This document shows, one piece after another, positions 20,701 to 34,340 of a DNA stretch of 64,000 nucleotides. Source of the DNA: Sophora flavescens (taxonomy: Eukaryota; Streptophyta; Magnoliopsida; Fabales; Fabaceae); the NCBI GenBank assembly GCA_030762895.1, contig JAUPTC010000020.1, positions 806,001-870,000 of the forward strand, in the 5' to 3' direction. The notes beneath the pieces are model-generated. The model was given only the letters and a program-made list of their open reading frames with translations, was not told where the DNA came from and searched no databases. Numbering within the stretch: position 1 is the first letter of the stretch; each line of letters starts with the position of its first letter. The translations under genes were made by a program, and so were the position numbers.

Positions 20701-23060
20701 TGTAAAATTTGTCTAATTTCCGTCTCTCTCTGGCTTGTGCGGCTGTAAACTGCTATTTATGCTTATTAATCATGACCTAACACTAGTCCAAATTAAGGGC
20801 CTCTGAATAAGCTTTCCAACAAGGTATCATATGCCTTAATTGGGCTTAAGATGATTAAGTTAGGCCCATTTAAGTGAAGGAACATCATGCACCACGCACT
20901 GATCCGTACCAGAGAACTCGAGACCCAATTTTGCCTTGATTTTGGCCTAATTTGACAATTCATGTGAAACCTGAAATTGTAGGTCTCTTCCTTATCTTTC
21001 TAGGGACAGCAATATCACCAAAATCCGATATCTGTAGCTCTAGTTATGTTCTGCGGAAGGCAACAAGGTCAGGATGAGTGAAAAATCCGAAAATTAACAA
21101 TGTTTAGCAATTAAGCCCAATAATGTAAAAGAAAAAACAATGATTGTAAAAGTTGTTTAATTTTCGTCTCTCTCTAGCTTGTGCGGCTGTAAACTGCTAT
21201 TTATGCTTTTTAATCTTGACCTAACCCTAGACCAAATTGAGGGCCTCTGAGAAAGTTTTACAACAACGTATCATATGCCTTAATTGGGCTTAAGATGAGT
21301 AACTTAGGCCCATTAAAGTGAAGGAACATCATGGACTACGCACTGATTCGTGCCAGAGAACACGGGACCCAATTTAGCGTTGATTTTGGCCTAATTTGAC
21401 AATTGTTGAGAAACCTGAAAATGTAGGTCTCCTCCTTATCTTTCTAGGGACAGCAGGGTCACCAGAATCCGATATCTGTAGCTCTAGTTATGCTCTGCGC
21501 AAGGCAACAAGGTCAGGTTGAGTGAAATATCCGAAAATTAAGAATGTTTAGCAATTAAGCCCAATAATGTAAAAGTAAAAACAATGATTGTAAAAGTAAT
21601 TTCGGTCTCTCTGGCATGTGCGGCAGTAAACTGCTATTTATGCTTTTTAATCCCGACCTAACCCTAGACCAAATTAAGGGCCTCTGAATAAGCTTTCCAA
21701 CAAGGTATCATATGCCTTAATTGGGCTTAAGATGAGTAAGTTAGGCCCATTTAAGTGAAGGAACATCATGGACTGTGCACTGATCCGTGCGAGAGAACTC
21801 AGGACCCAATTTAGCCATGATTTTGGCCTAATTTGACAATTCATGTGAAACCTGAAATTGTAGGTCTCTTCCTTATCTTTCTAGTGACAGCAAGATCACC
21901 AAAATCCGATATATGTAGCTCTAGTTATCTTCTGCGCAAGGAAACAAGGTCAGGATGAGTGAAAAATCCAAAAATTAACAATGTTTAGCAATTAAGCCCA
22001 ATAATGTAAAAGCAAAAACAATGATTGTAAAAGTTGTCTAATTTCCATCTCTCTCTGGCTTGTGCGGCTGTAAACTGCTATTTATGCTTTATAATCCTGA
22101 CATAACCCTAGACCAAATTGAGGGCCTCTGACTAAGTTTTAAGACAAGGTATCATATGCCTTAATTGGGCTTAAGATGAGTAAGTTAGCCCATTAAAGTG
22201 GGACCATGGACTGCACACTGATTTGCACCAGAGAACACGAGACCCAATTTAGCCTTGATTTTGTCCTAATTTTAGAATTCTTAAGGAACCTGAAATTGTA
22301 GGTCTCTTCCTTATCTTTCTAGGTAAAGCAAGGTCACCAAAATCCGATATTTGTAGCTCTAGTTATGCTCTGCGCAAGGCAACAAGGTCAGGTTGAGTGA
22401 AATATCCGAAAATTAACAGTGTGTAGCAATTACGCACAATTATGCCCAATAATGTAAAAGTAAAAACAATGATTGTCAAAGTAATTTCCGTCTCTCTCTG
22501 GCTTGTGCAGCTGTAAACTACTATTTATGCTTATCAATCCTTACCTAACCCTAGACCAAATTAAGGGCCTCTGAATAAGCTTTCCAACATGGTATCATAT
22601 GCAGTAATTGGGCTTAAGATGAGTAAGTTAGGCCCATTTAAGTGAAGGAACATCATGGACTGCGCACTGATCCGTGCCAGAGAACTCAGGACCCAATTTT
22701 GCCTTGATTTTGGCCTAATTTGACAATTGATGTGAAACCTGAAATTGTGGGTCTCTTCCTTATCTTTCTAGGGACAGCAAGATCACCAAAATCCGATATT
22801 TGTAGCTCTAGTTATGCCCTGTGCAAGGCAACAAGTTCAGGATGAGTGAAAAATCCGAAATTAACAATGTTTAGCAATTAAGCCCAATAATATAAAAGCA
22901 AGAACAATGATTGTAAAAGTGGTCTAATTTACGTCTCTCCCTGGCTTGTGCGGCTGTAAACTGCTATTTATGCTTATTAATCCTTACCTAACCCTAGACC
23001 AAATTAAGGGCCTCTGAATAAGCTTTCCAACATGGTATCATATGCATTAATTGGGCTTAA
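17723..23060 (+). repeat. 12-monomer higher-order repeat, copy A (5.34 kb)
   Basis: Monomer anchors at 17909, 18353, 18802, 19251, 19689, 20134, 20583, 21037, 21481, 21918, 22356 and 22805 carry idiosyncratic variants (for example ACACCAAATTGAGGGCCTCC, CACCAGAATCC, a CAACAACGTATC variant). They reappear in the same order 5338-5341 bp downstream in copy B. The close match starts at GATGAGAAAG (17723) and runs to about 22773. Confidence 0.85.
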
Positions 23061-26000
23061 GATGAGAAAGTTAGGCCCTTTTAAGTGAAGGAACATCATG
23101 GATCACAAGACCGATCCGCGCCTGAGAGAACTCAGGACCCAATTTATCCTTGATTTTTCCTAATTTGACAATTCTTGTGAAACCTGAAATTGTAGGTCTC
23201 TTCCTTATCTTTCTAGGGACAGCAAGATCACCAAAATCCGATAACTGTAGCTCTAGTTATGCTCTGCGCAAGGCAACAAGGTCAGGATTAGTGAAAAATC
23301 CAAAAATTAACAATGTTTAGAAATTATGCCCAATAATGTGAAAGCAAAAATAATGATTGTAAAAGTTGTCTAATTTCCGTCTCTCTCTAGCTTGTGCGGC
23401 TGTAAACTGCTATTTATGTTTTTTAATCCTGACCTAACCCTACACCAAATTGAGGGCCTCCGAATAAGTTTTACAACAACGTATCATATGCCTTAATTGG
23501 GCTTAAGATGTGTAAGTTAGGCCCATTAAAGTGAAGGAACATCTTGGACTGCGCACTGATTCATGCCAGAGAACAAAGGACCCAATTTAGCCTTGATTTT
23601 GGCCCAATTTGACAATTCTTGAGAAACCTGAAATTGTAGGTCTCTTCCTTATCTTTCTAGGGACAGCAAGGTCACCAGAATCCGATATCTGTAGCTCTAG
23701 TTATGCTCTGCGAAAGGCAACAAGGTCAGGTTGAGTGAAATATCCGAAAATTAACAATGTTTAACAATTAAGCCCATTTAAGCCCAATAATGTAAAAGTA
23801 AAAACAACGATTATAAAAGTAATTTCAGTCTCTCTCTGGCTTGTGCGGCTATAAACTGCTATTTATGCTTTTTATTCCCGACCTAACCCTAGACCAAATT
23901 AAAGGCCTCTGAATAAGCTTTCCAACAAGGTATCATAAGCCTTAATTGGGCTTAATATGAGTAAGTTGGGCCCTTTCAAGTGAAGGAACATCATGGACCG
24001 CGGACTGATCCGTGCCAGAGAACTCGGGACCCCATTTAGCCTTGATTTTGGCCTAATTTGACAATTTATGTGCATCATGAAATTGTAGGTCTCTTCCTTA
24101 TCTTTCTAGGGACAACAAGGTCACCAGAATCCGATATCTGTAGCTCTAGTTATACTCTGCGCAAGGCAACAAGGTCAGGTTGAGTGAAATATCCGAAAAT
24201 TAACCAGGTTTAGCAATTAAGCCCAATTAAGCCCAATAATGTAAAAGAAAAAACAATGATTGTAAAATTAATTTCGGTCTCTCTCTGGCTTGTGCGGCTG
24301 TAAACTGCTATTTATGCTTTTTAATCTTGACCTAACCCTAGACCAAATTGAGGGCCTCTGAATAAGTTTTACAACAACGTATCATATGCCTTAATTGGGC
24401 TTAAAATGAGTAACTTAGGCCCATCAAAGTGAAGGAACATCATGTACTGCGCACTGATTCGTGCCAGAGAACACGGGACTTAATTTAGCCATGATTTTGG
24501 CCTAATTTGACAATTCTTGAGAAACTTGAAATTGTAGGTCTCTTCCTTATCTTTCTAGGGACAGCAAGGTCACCAGAATCCGATATCTGTAGCTCTAGTT
24601 ATGCTCTGCGCAAGGCAACAAGGTCAGGTTGAGTGAAATCTCCGAAAATTAACAATGTTTAGCAATTAAGCCCAATAATGTAAAAGTAAAAACAATGATT
24701 GTAAAATTAATTTCCGTCTCTCTCTGGCTATTACGGCTGTAAACTGCTATTTATGCTTATTAATCCTGACCTAACCCTCGACCAAATTAAGGGCCTCTGA
24801 ATAAGCTTTCCAACAAGGTATCATATGCCTTAATTGGGCTTAAAATGAGTAAGTTAGGCCCATTTAAGTGAAGGAACATCATGGACTGCGCACTGATCCA
24901 TGCCAGAGAACTCGGGACCCAATTTAGCCTTGATTTTGGAGTAATTTGAAAATTCATGTAAACCTGAAATTGTAGGTCTCTTCCTTATCTTTCTAGGGAC
25001 AGCAAGATCACCAAAATCTGAAATTTGTAGCTCTAGTTATGTTCTGCGCAAGGAAACAAGGTCAGGATGAGTGAAAAATCCGAAAATTAACAATGTTTAG
25101 CAATTAAGCCCAATAATGTAAAAGCAAAAACAATGATTGTAAAAGTTGTCTAATTTCTGTCTCTCTCTAGCTTGTGCGGCTGTAAACTGCTATTTATGCT
25201 TTTTAATCCTGACCTAACCCTAGACCAAATTGAGGGCCTCTGAATAAGTTTTACAACAATGGTATCATAAGCCTTAATTGGGCTTAAGATGAGTAAGTTA
25301 GCCCATTAAAGTGAAGGAAGACCATGGACTACGCACTGATTCGCGCCAGAGAACACGGGACCCAATTTAGCCTTGATATTGGCCTAATTTGAGAATTCTT
25401 GAGAAACCTGAAATTGTAGGTCTATTCCTTATCTTTCTAGGTACAACAAGGTCACCTAAATCCGATATCTGTAGCTCTAGTTATGCTCTGCGCAAGGCAA
25501 CAAGGTCAGGTTGAGTGAAATATCCGAAAATTAACAGTGTTTAGCAATTAAGCCCAATTAAGCCCAATAATGTAAAAGTAAAAACAATGATTGTAAAAGT
25601 AATTTTGGTCTCTCTCGCGCTTGTGCCGCTGTAAACTGCTATTTATGCTTATTAATCCTGACCTAACCCTAGAACAAATTAAGGGCCTCTGAATAAGCTT
25701 TCCAACAAGGTATCATATGCCATAATTGGTCTTAAGATGAGTTAGTTAGGCCCATTTAAGTGAAGGAACATCATGGACCGTGCACTGATCCGCGCTAGAG
25801 AACTTGGGACCCAATTTAGCCTTTATTTTGGCCTAATTTGACAATCCTTGTGACAACTGAAATTGTAGGTCTCTTCCTTGTCTTGCTAGGGACAGCAAGA
25901 TCACCAAAATCCGATATCTGTAGCTCTACTTATGCTCTGCGCAAGGCAACAAGGTCAGGATGAGATAAATATCCGAAAATTAACAATGTTTAGCAATTAA

Positions 26001-28113
26001 GCCCAATTAAGCCCAATAATGTAAAAGCAAAAACAATGATTGTAAAATTTGTCTAATTTCCGTCTCTCTCTGGCTTGTGCGGCTGTAAACTGCTATTTAT
26101 GCTTATTAATCATGACCTAACACTAGTCCAAATTAAGGGCCTCTGAATAAGCTTTCCAACAAGGTATCATATGCCTTAATTGGGCTTAAGATGATTAAGT
26201 TAGGCCCATTTAAGTGAAGGAACATCATGCACCACGCACTGATCCGTGCAGAGAACTCGAGACCCAATTTTGCCTTGATTTTGGCCTAATTTGACAATTC
26301 ATGTGAAACCTGAAATTGTAGGTCTCTTCCTTATCTTTCTAGGGACAGCAATATCACCAAAATCCGATATCTGTAGCTCTAGTTATGTTCTGCGGAAGGC
26401 AACAAGGTCAGGATGAGTGAAAAATCCGAAAATTAACAATGTGTAGCAATTAAGCCCAATAATGTAAAAGAAAAAACAATGATTGTAAAAGTTGTCTAAT
26501 TTCCGTCTCTCTCTGGCTTGTGCGGCTGTAAACTGCTATTTATGCTTTTTAATCTTGACCTAACCCTAGACCAAATTGAGAGCCTCTGAGAAAGTTTTAC
26601 AACAACGTATCATATGCCTTAATTGGGCTTAAGATGAGTAACTTAGGCCCATTAAAGTGAAGGAACATCATGGACTACGCACTGATTCGTGCCAGAGAAC
26701 ACGGGACCCAATTTAGCGTTGATTTTGGCCTAATTTGACAATTGTTGAGAAACCTGAAAATGTAGGTCTCCTCCTTATCTTTCTAGGGACAGCAGGGTCA
26801 CCAGAATCCGATATCTGTAGCTCTAGTTATGCTCTGCGCAAGGCAACAAGGTCAGGTTGAGTGAAATATCCGAAAATTAAGAATGTTTAGCAATTAAGCC
26901 CAATAATGTAAAAGTAAAAACAATGATTGTAAAAGTAATTTCGGTCTCTCTGGCATGTGCGGCAGTAAACTGCTATTTATGCTTTTTAATCCCGACCTAA
27001 CCCTAGACCAAATTAAGGGCCTCTGAATAAGCTTTCCAACAAGGTATCATATGCCTTAATTGGGCTTAAGATGAGTAAGTTAGGCCCATTTAAGTGAAGG
27101 AACATCATGGACTGTGCACTGATCCGTGCGAGAGAACTCAGGACCCAATTTAGCCATGATTTTGGCCTAATTTGACAATTCATGTGAAACCTGAAATTGT
27201 AGGTCTCTTCCTTATCTTTCTAGTGACAGCAAGATCACCAAAATCCGATATATGTAGCTCTAGTTATCTTTACGCAAGGAAACAAGGTCAGGATGAGTGA
27301 AAAATCCAAAAATTAACAATGTTTAGCAATTAAGCCCAATAATGTAAAAGCAAAAACAATGATTGTAAAAGTTGTCTAATTTCCATCTCTCTCTGGCTTG
27401 TGCGGCTGTAAACTGCTATTTATGCTTTATAATCCTGACATAACCCTAGACCAAATTGAGGGCCTCTGACTAAGTTTTAAGACAAGGTATCATATGCCTT
27501 AATTGGGCTTAAGATGAGTAAGTTAGCCCATTAAAGTGGGACCATGGACTGCACACTGATTTGCACCAGAGAACACGAGACCCAATTTAGCCTTGATTTT
27601 GTCCTAATTTTAGAATTCTTAAGGAACCTGAAATTGTAGGTCTCTTCCTTATCTTTCTAGGTACAGCAAGGTCACCAAAATCCGATATTTGTAGCTCTAG
27701 TTATGCTCTGCGCAAGGCAACAAGGTCAGGTTGAGTGAAATATCCGAAAATTAACAGTGTGTAGCAATTACGCACAATTATGCCCAATAATGTAAAAGTA
27801 AAAACAATGATTGTCAAAGTAATTTCCGTCTCTCTCTGGCTTGTGCAGCTGTAAACTACTATTTATGCTTATCAATCCTTACCTAACCCTAGACCAAATT
27901 AAGGGCCTCTGAATAAGCTTTCCAACATGGTATCATATGCAGTAATTGGGCTTAAGATGAGTAAGTTAGGCCCATTTAAGTGAAGGAACATCATGGACTG
28001 CGCACTGATCCGTGCCAGAGAACTCAGGACCCAATTTTGCCTTGATTTTGGCCTAATTTGACAATTGATGTGAAACCTGAAATTGTGGGTCTCTTCCTTA
28101 TCTTTCTAGGGAC
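23061..28113 (+). repeat. 12-monomer higher-order repeat, copy B
   Basis: Near-identical to copy A base for base over about 5.05 kb, with only scattered differences such as the altered segment at 23101-23121 and a 2-bp deletion near 27270. Similarity ends abruptly at about 28113 (GGGACAACAAG instead of GGGACAGCAAG). This is a recent segmental tandem duplication. Confidence 0.85.
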
Positions 28114-31100
28114 AACAAGATCACCAAAATCCGATATCTGTAGCTCTAGTTATGATCTGCGCAAGGCAACAAGGTCAGGATGAGAGAAATATCCGAAAAT
28201 TAACAATGTTTAGCAATTAACCCCAATAATGTAAAAGCATAAACAATGATCGTAAAAGTTGTCTAATTTCCGTCTCTCTCTGGCTTGTGCGGCTGTAAAC
28301 TGCTATTTATGCTTTTTAATCCTGACCTAACCCTAGACCAAATTGAGGGCCTCTGAATAAGTTTTACAACAAAGGTATCATAAGCCTTAATTGGGCTTAA
28401 GATGAGTAAGTTAGCCCATTAAAGTGAAGGAAGACCATGGACTACGCACTGATTCGCGCCAGAGACCACGGGACCCAATTTAGCCTTGATTTTGGCCTAA
28501 TTTGAGAATTCTTGAGAAACCTGAAATTGTAGGTCTCTTCCTTATCTTTCTAGGTACAGCAAAGTCACCAAAATCTGATATCTGTAGCTCTAGTTATGCT
28601 CTGCGCAAGGCAACAAGGTCAGGTTGAGTGAAATATCCAAAAATTAACAGTGTTTAGCAATTAAGCCCAATTATGCCCAATAATGTAAAAGTAAAAACAA
28701 TGATTGTAAAAGTAATTTCCGTCTCTCTCTGGCTTGTGCCGCTATAAATTGCTATTTATGCTTATTAATCCTGACCTAACCCTAGAACAAATTAAGGGCC
28801 TCTGAATAAGCATTCCAACAGGGTATCATATGCCATAATTGGGCTTAAGATGAGTAAGTTAGGCCCATTTCAGTGAAGGAACATCATGGACTGCGTACTG
28901 ATCCGTGCTAGAGAATTCGAGACCCAATTTAGCCTTGAATTTGGCATAATTTGACAATTCTTGTGAAACCTGAAATTGAAGGTCTCTTTCTTATCTTTCT
29001 AGGGACAGCAAGATCACCAAAATTCGATATCTGTAGCTCTATATATGCTCTGCGCAAGGCAACAAGGTCAGGATGAGTGAAAAATCCGAAAATTAACAAT
29101 GTTTAGCAATTAAGCCCAATTAAGCCCAATAATGTGAAAGCAAAAGCAATGATTGTAAAAGTTGTCTAATTTATGTCTCTCTCTGGCTTGTGTGGCTGTA
29201 AACTGCTATTTACGCTTATTCATCCTGACCTAAACCTAGTCAAAATTAAGGGCCTCTGAAAAAGCTTTTCAACATGGTGTCATATGCCTTAATTGGGCTT
29301 AAGATGAGTAAGTTAGGCCCATTTAAGTGAAGGAACATCATGGACTGCGCACTGATCCGTGCCAGAGAACACGGGACCAAATTTAGCCTTGATTTTGGCC
29401 TAATTTGACAATTCTTGTGACACCTGAAATTGTAGGTCTCTTCCTTATCTTTCTAGGGACAACAAGATCACCAAAATACGATATCTGTAGCTCTTGTTAT
29501 GCTCTGCGAAAGGAAACAAGGCCAGGATGAGTGAAAAATCCAAAAATTAACAATGTTTAGCAATTAAGCCCCAAAATGTAAAAGCAAACACAATGATTGT
29601 AAAAGTTGTCTAATTTCCGTCTCTCTCTGGCTTGTGCGGCTGTAAACTGCTATTTACGCTTAACAATCCTGACCTAACCCTAGGCCAAATTAAGGGCCTC
29701 TGAATAAGCTTTCCAACAAGGTATCATAAGCCTTAATTGGGCTTAAGATGAGTAAGTTAGGCCGATTTAAGTGAAGGAACATCATGGACTGCACTTTGAT
29801 CCACGCTGAGGAGAACATAGGACCCAATTTAGCCTTGATTTTGGCGTAATTTGAAAATTTTTGTGACACCTGAAATTGTAGGTCTCTTCCTTATCTTTCT
29901 AGGGACAGCAAGATCACCAACATCCGATATCTGTAGCTCTAGGTATGCTCTGCGCAAGGCAACAAGGTCAGGATGAGTGAAAAATCCTAAAATTAACCAT
30001 GTTTAGCTATTAAGCCCAATAAAGTGAAAGCAAAAACAATGATTGTAAAAGTTGTCTAATTTTCGTCTCTCTCTGGCTTGTTCGGCTGTAAACTGGTATT
30101 TACGCTTATTAATCCTGACCTAAACCTAGACCAAATTAAGGGCCTATGAATATGCTTTCCAACAAGGTATCATATGCCTTAATTGGGCTTAATATGAGTA
30201 AGTTAGGTCCATTTAAGTGAAGGAACATCAAGGACTTTGCACTGATCCCTGCCAGAGAACACGGGACCCAATGTATCCTTGATTTTGGCCTAATTTGACA
30301 ATTTTTGTAAAACCCGATATTGTAGGCCTCTTCCTTATCTTTCTCGGGACAACAAGATCACCAAAATCCGATATCTGTAGCTCTAGTTATGCTCTGTGCA
30401 AGACAGCATGGCCAGGATGAGTAAAAAATCCGAAAATTAACAATGTTTAGCAATTAAACCCAATTAAGCCCAATAATGTAAAATCAAAAACAAAGATTGT
30501 AAAAGTTGTCTATTTTTCGTCTCTCTCTGGCTTGTGCGGCTGTAAACTGCTATTTATGCTTATTAATCCTGACCAAACCCTAGACCAAATTAAGTGCATC
30601 TGAATATGATTTCCAACAAGGTATCATATGCCTTAATTGGGCTTAAGATGAGTAAGTTAGGCCCATTTAAGTGAAGGAACATCATGGACTGCACACAGAT
30701 CCGTGCCAGAGAACTCGGGACCCAATTTAGCCTTGATTTTGGCCTAATTTGACAACTCTTGTGAAACCTGAAATTGTAGGTATCTTCCTTATCTTTCTAG
30801 GGACAGTAAGATCACCAAAATCCGATATCTGTATCTCAAGTTATGCTCTGCGCAAGGCAACAAGGCCAGGTAGAGTGAAATATCCAAAAATTAACAATGT
30901 TTAGCAATTAAGCCCAATTAAGCCCAACAATGTAAAAGTAAAAACAATGATTGTCAAAGTAATTTCCGTCTCTCTCTGGCTTGTGCAGCTGTAAACTATT
31001 ATTTATGCTTATCAATCCTTACCTAACCCTAGACCAAATTAAGGGCCTCTGAATAAGCTTTCCAACATGGTATCATATGCAGTAATTGGGCTTAAGATGA

Positions 31101-31224
31101 GTAAGTTAGGCCCATTTAAGTGAAGGAACATCATGGACTGCGCACTGATCCGCGCCAGAGAACTTGGGACCCAATTTAGCCTTTATTTTGGCTTAATTTG
31201 ACAATCCTTGTGACAACTGAAATT

Positions 31225-31229
31225 GTAGG
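31225..31229 (+). repeat. Target site duplication, left copy (GTAGG)
   Basis: Satellite sequence GAAATT-GTAGG directly before the LTR start at 31230. It is matched by GTAGG at 51739-51743, after which the satellite continues TCTCTTCC as expected of an uninterrupted monomer. Confidence 0.92.
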
Positions 31230-32328
31230 TGTAACACCCTGTATTTTACTGTTTTAAATAACAGTAATACATATAAATATGTTTATAAATTTATTTGAGT
31301 TTTATAAAATTATTTTAAATAAACGGAGGTTATTACTCAATCCTACTTGACCGTAGGAAGCTACGATTAAAATTTAGGTTGGAAAGTCAGGCGAAACCCG
31401 GCGTGCGAATTCCATTGACAGTATAATAATACTGCTCAAAAGACCTAATTTTAATTCGTGAACGAAAGACTTAAGTTTAGTATTTTATTTTCTACGATTC
31501 TGTATTTTTAGAATTATTTCCAGAAAAAATAAAATAATTTACGTTTTTCAGGCGGAACGCGTAATCGGGTAGACGACGGAAGGGAAATTAGAGTTTCTAA
31601 GAGTAAATAGAGGGTTTATCTTAGGATTTTGAGATGATTCAAGGGGATGAATCGTATTTTTAAGTCTAGAAGGTTTTTCAGGGTTAAATAGAAAATTTAG
31701 GAGTTTTACGTTTAAGCCCCTGAACTTTCTGTAAATTACCCTTTTGTCCCTAAATTAGTTTTTTTTAAGTTTTTCCAAGTGGATTGGGCTAGAATCATTG
31801 TTTCTAATCTTAAATGGTCGTGGCTTAGAAGCCCAAACTTTTATAGTTCATAGTTTGAGTTCAAAAAGCCATTAAAGTTTCCTTAAGTTTCCTATCTTAA
31901 GCTTAATGCTTAAATCTTCAAGTGGGCCCCACAAAAATGAAACCAAGCCCAAATTGAGCAAGTCCATGCGCAAGCCCATGAGGGAGAAGGGGCTGCCCTC
32001 ATAATTCTTAGATGAGCCAAGAATTTTCTAGAATGTTCTCCATTCTTCTACTTTGTTCTTTAAGCTTCAACAATCTTCTTCAACAAATCTTCTTCAACAA
32101 GCTAGGTTTTCCTAATATATTTATGACAAAAATCAGCCAAAGTTAGTCAAGATAAGACCACATTAAATGTGGCAAGTGGTCATCATGACAATTTATTAGC
32201 AATTTGCAAAATAGTCCTTATACTTTTGGAATCTTTGCAAATTGGTCCCTATGAGTTATTTGCACTTTAATCCTTTGAAAACCACCTCCTTTCTACTTGG
32301 TCCTCAAAAGTGGCGCAGCCCACATGCC

Positions 32329-32336
32329 TATAAATA
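32329..32336 (+). promoter_or_regulatory. TATA box, LTR 1
   Basis: TATAAATA followed by CCCTCCTCTC about 1.1 kb into the LTR. It is the likely start of U3-driven transcription, giving an unusually long R/U5 part of about 2.7 kb. Confidence 0.6.
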
Positions 32337-34090
32337 CCCTCCTCTCACTTTTCATTTAGTTCTTTGGTCATTTGCTTTCTAAAAACTCTAAAGTTTCCAA
32401 GTTTCTTAGTTCTAAGTTGCAAAGCAAGTTCTTGGATTTCCTTTGTCATTGATTTTCAAGAGGTAAATTCTAATCTTCATTATTAATCATGCCTATGTTC
32501 TTTAGTAAGTTTCTTGATTCAAGGCTTATATCATGGTTGTTCATCATTTTCAAGTTTCTAACCCTAGAACTTTGAAAAGTCATAATAAATTCTAGAAAAA
32601 TCTAATGATGATGAAACTACTTTCTATCTTCTAGATATCATGTCTACTATCTAAATCCAAGAGCATGAAGCAATCAAAAATTTCTTTCTTGAAAACCTAG
32701 CCTTGGCCGAATCTATCAAAGTAGGTTTGGTAGAGTTTTTGTTCATGGTTTTCATTAATGATCTTGTTAATCAAGCTATTAGTATGTATGATTAATAAAT
32801 CCAAGTTGGTTTATTAAACTAAGAACCCTAACCCTAAGATTATGTTGAGGCCGAATCCTTGTATAAAAGAGATAGGAAGTTTTGAGTTTCAACTTTAGTT
32901 GTTTAGTCACTAATCCATGATTTAGGTTAATCAAGGATCATTAATCTATGAATTAATCATGATTAGCAATTTTAAGGATTTTGAACCCTAAAAGTCAGCC
33001 CTTGGTCGAAACCCTAACCCTAAAGGTTATAGAATTTTGTTTCAAATTTTAGTCTTGTAATAAGTAATCTATGTTAGTTAAGACTCTAGTAATTAGGATC
33101 CAAAAGATGGCATTAAGAAGATAACCCTAAACCTATTTTCTAAGTGTTGGCCGAACCTAGCCCTAAAGTGTCATAGATGGTTGTTAGTTGATTAATTATA
33201 GATATGTTGTTTGGTTGAAGGTGGTTGTGTTAACTCGTGGCGGGATAACGAGGATCGTCGCGTACGTATTTCCGGTGCTAGCTCAGGTGGGGAAAAGAAT
33301 CAACCTATCGTCGGAATCGATAAGTAGTAGATTATATGATAATTGTGTAGGGCGACCTAAACCCTACTAGTAGTTGAGTAATCGACAAGACCAAAATCTC
33401 ATTGGAAACCTTTTCTGTAAAACCAATGTGATTCGGGGATTGTAGGTTTATCGACATTAAGTTGATTTTAAGTATTTGAGGATGTTTGATTTTATGTTAT
33501 CAAATTTACTGTGATACGCTGGTTGAGGTATTCCATCTGCATGTGACGTATTATTTCGGTGATTGAATATTTATGATATTGAGGATGTTTGTTGTCTGTC
33601 ATGACCGTGATGGTTGTCATGGCCAGGCCGTGACAGAGTCTGACTTTGTTATTTATTTGGTTTGATTATTATGAGTTGGTTGTGTTAAATTGCTTTATAT
33701 GATATTGAGATATATGAATATTTTCTGATGTTATGTTATGCATGATCTGCCTGGTTGTTAATATTGTGCTTAGCTGAATTTAAGTAAGGATATGTGTTGT
33801 TCGGGAGATAATTGTTTGGGTGAGAGAATAAAGGTGATTTAGAGGTGCCTAGCCTAATTAAGTGGTTTTATCTATGAGGAAAAAGGTGTTGAGACTTTGA
33901 TGGAAGGTTGAGGCACTAGGTTGTTATTGATGTAATTTAGGGAGATTCATTTATCGAGATATTGTTAGTCACAGCCGTGTGAGTGGAACACACGAGGTCG
34001 GGATATCCTATGTTGGGGATATCGGATATTGCGGGTGAGTGCCCTACGGATGTGGATGCCGAGGTAGACTACCGTAATACTCTTTAGTTA

Positions 34091-34340
34091 TTGACACGTT
34101 CAAATGTTCTTGGCACTGGACCGTTTTGGATTGATATTCCTTGACGAGTTCGTATATTAATGGCACTGGACCGTTATGGAAGGATGTTCCTTTACGAGTT
34201 CGAATGTTCTTGGCACTGGACCGTTATGGAAGGATGTTCCTTGACGAGTTCGTATATTAATGGCACTGGACCGTTATGGAAGGATGTTCCTTGACGAGTT
34301 CGTATGTTATTGGCACTGGACCATTTTAGACTAATAAGTG
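34091..34340 (+). repeat. 50-bp minisatellite in LTR 1
   Basis: TGGCACTGGACC recurs at 34111, 34161, 34211, 34261 and 34311, an exact 50-bp period, with units ending GTTCCTTGACGAGTTCGTAT. A diverged sixth copy (TGGTACTGGACTG) follows near 34371. Confidence 0.9.

Larger units (their letters stand above)
11670..31229 (+). repeat. Satellite array, left part (monomer about 444 bp, about 44 copies)
   Basis: Head-to-tail monomers. The anchor GCTCTAGTTATG recurs at about 11701, 12145, 12589, 13033, 13474, 13918, 14362 and so on to 30834, with spacings mostly 442-454 bp. Conserved blocks include TAGGTCTCTTCCTTATCTTT, ATCCGATATCTGTAGCTCTA, GGCTGTAAACTGCTATTTAT and CCTAACCCTAGACCAAATTA. Monomers of 449-454 bp carry an extra ATTAAGCCCA unit. 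There is no open frame of note and no internal promoter or RNA gene. The repeat is too long for a single nucleosome and roughly 2.5 nucleosomes per unit. Family name unknown to me. Confidence 0.95.

Noticed and set aside
11670..31229. CRISPR-like array of repeats and spacers
   Set aside because: Head-to-tail monomers of about 444 bp without short direct repeats and unique spacers, in a plant nuclear context.
33188..33370. 60-codon open frame, identical in all four LTRs (also at 38754, 44322 and 49894)
   Set aside because: The LTRs are nearly identical recent copies, so sharing is no evidence of selection. No family resemblance, and the position inside the LTR leader does not suggest a gene.
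33598..33640. Imperfect inverted repeat (CTGTCATGACC to GTGACAG) in the LTR, considered as a terminator or attachment-like site
   Set aside because: Only a short outer stem pairs. No supporting context, and it is merely repeated with each LTR.
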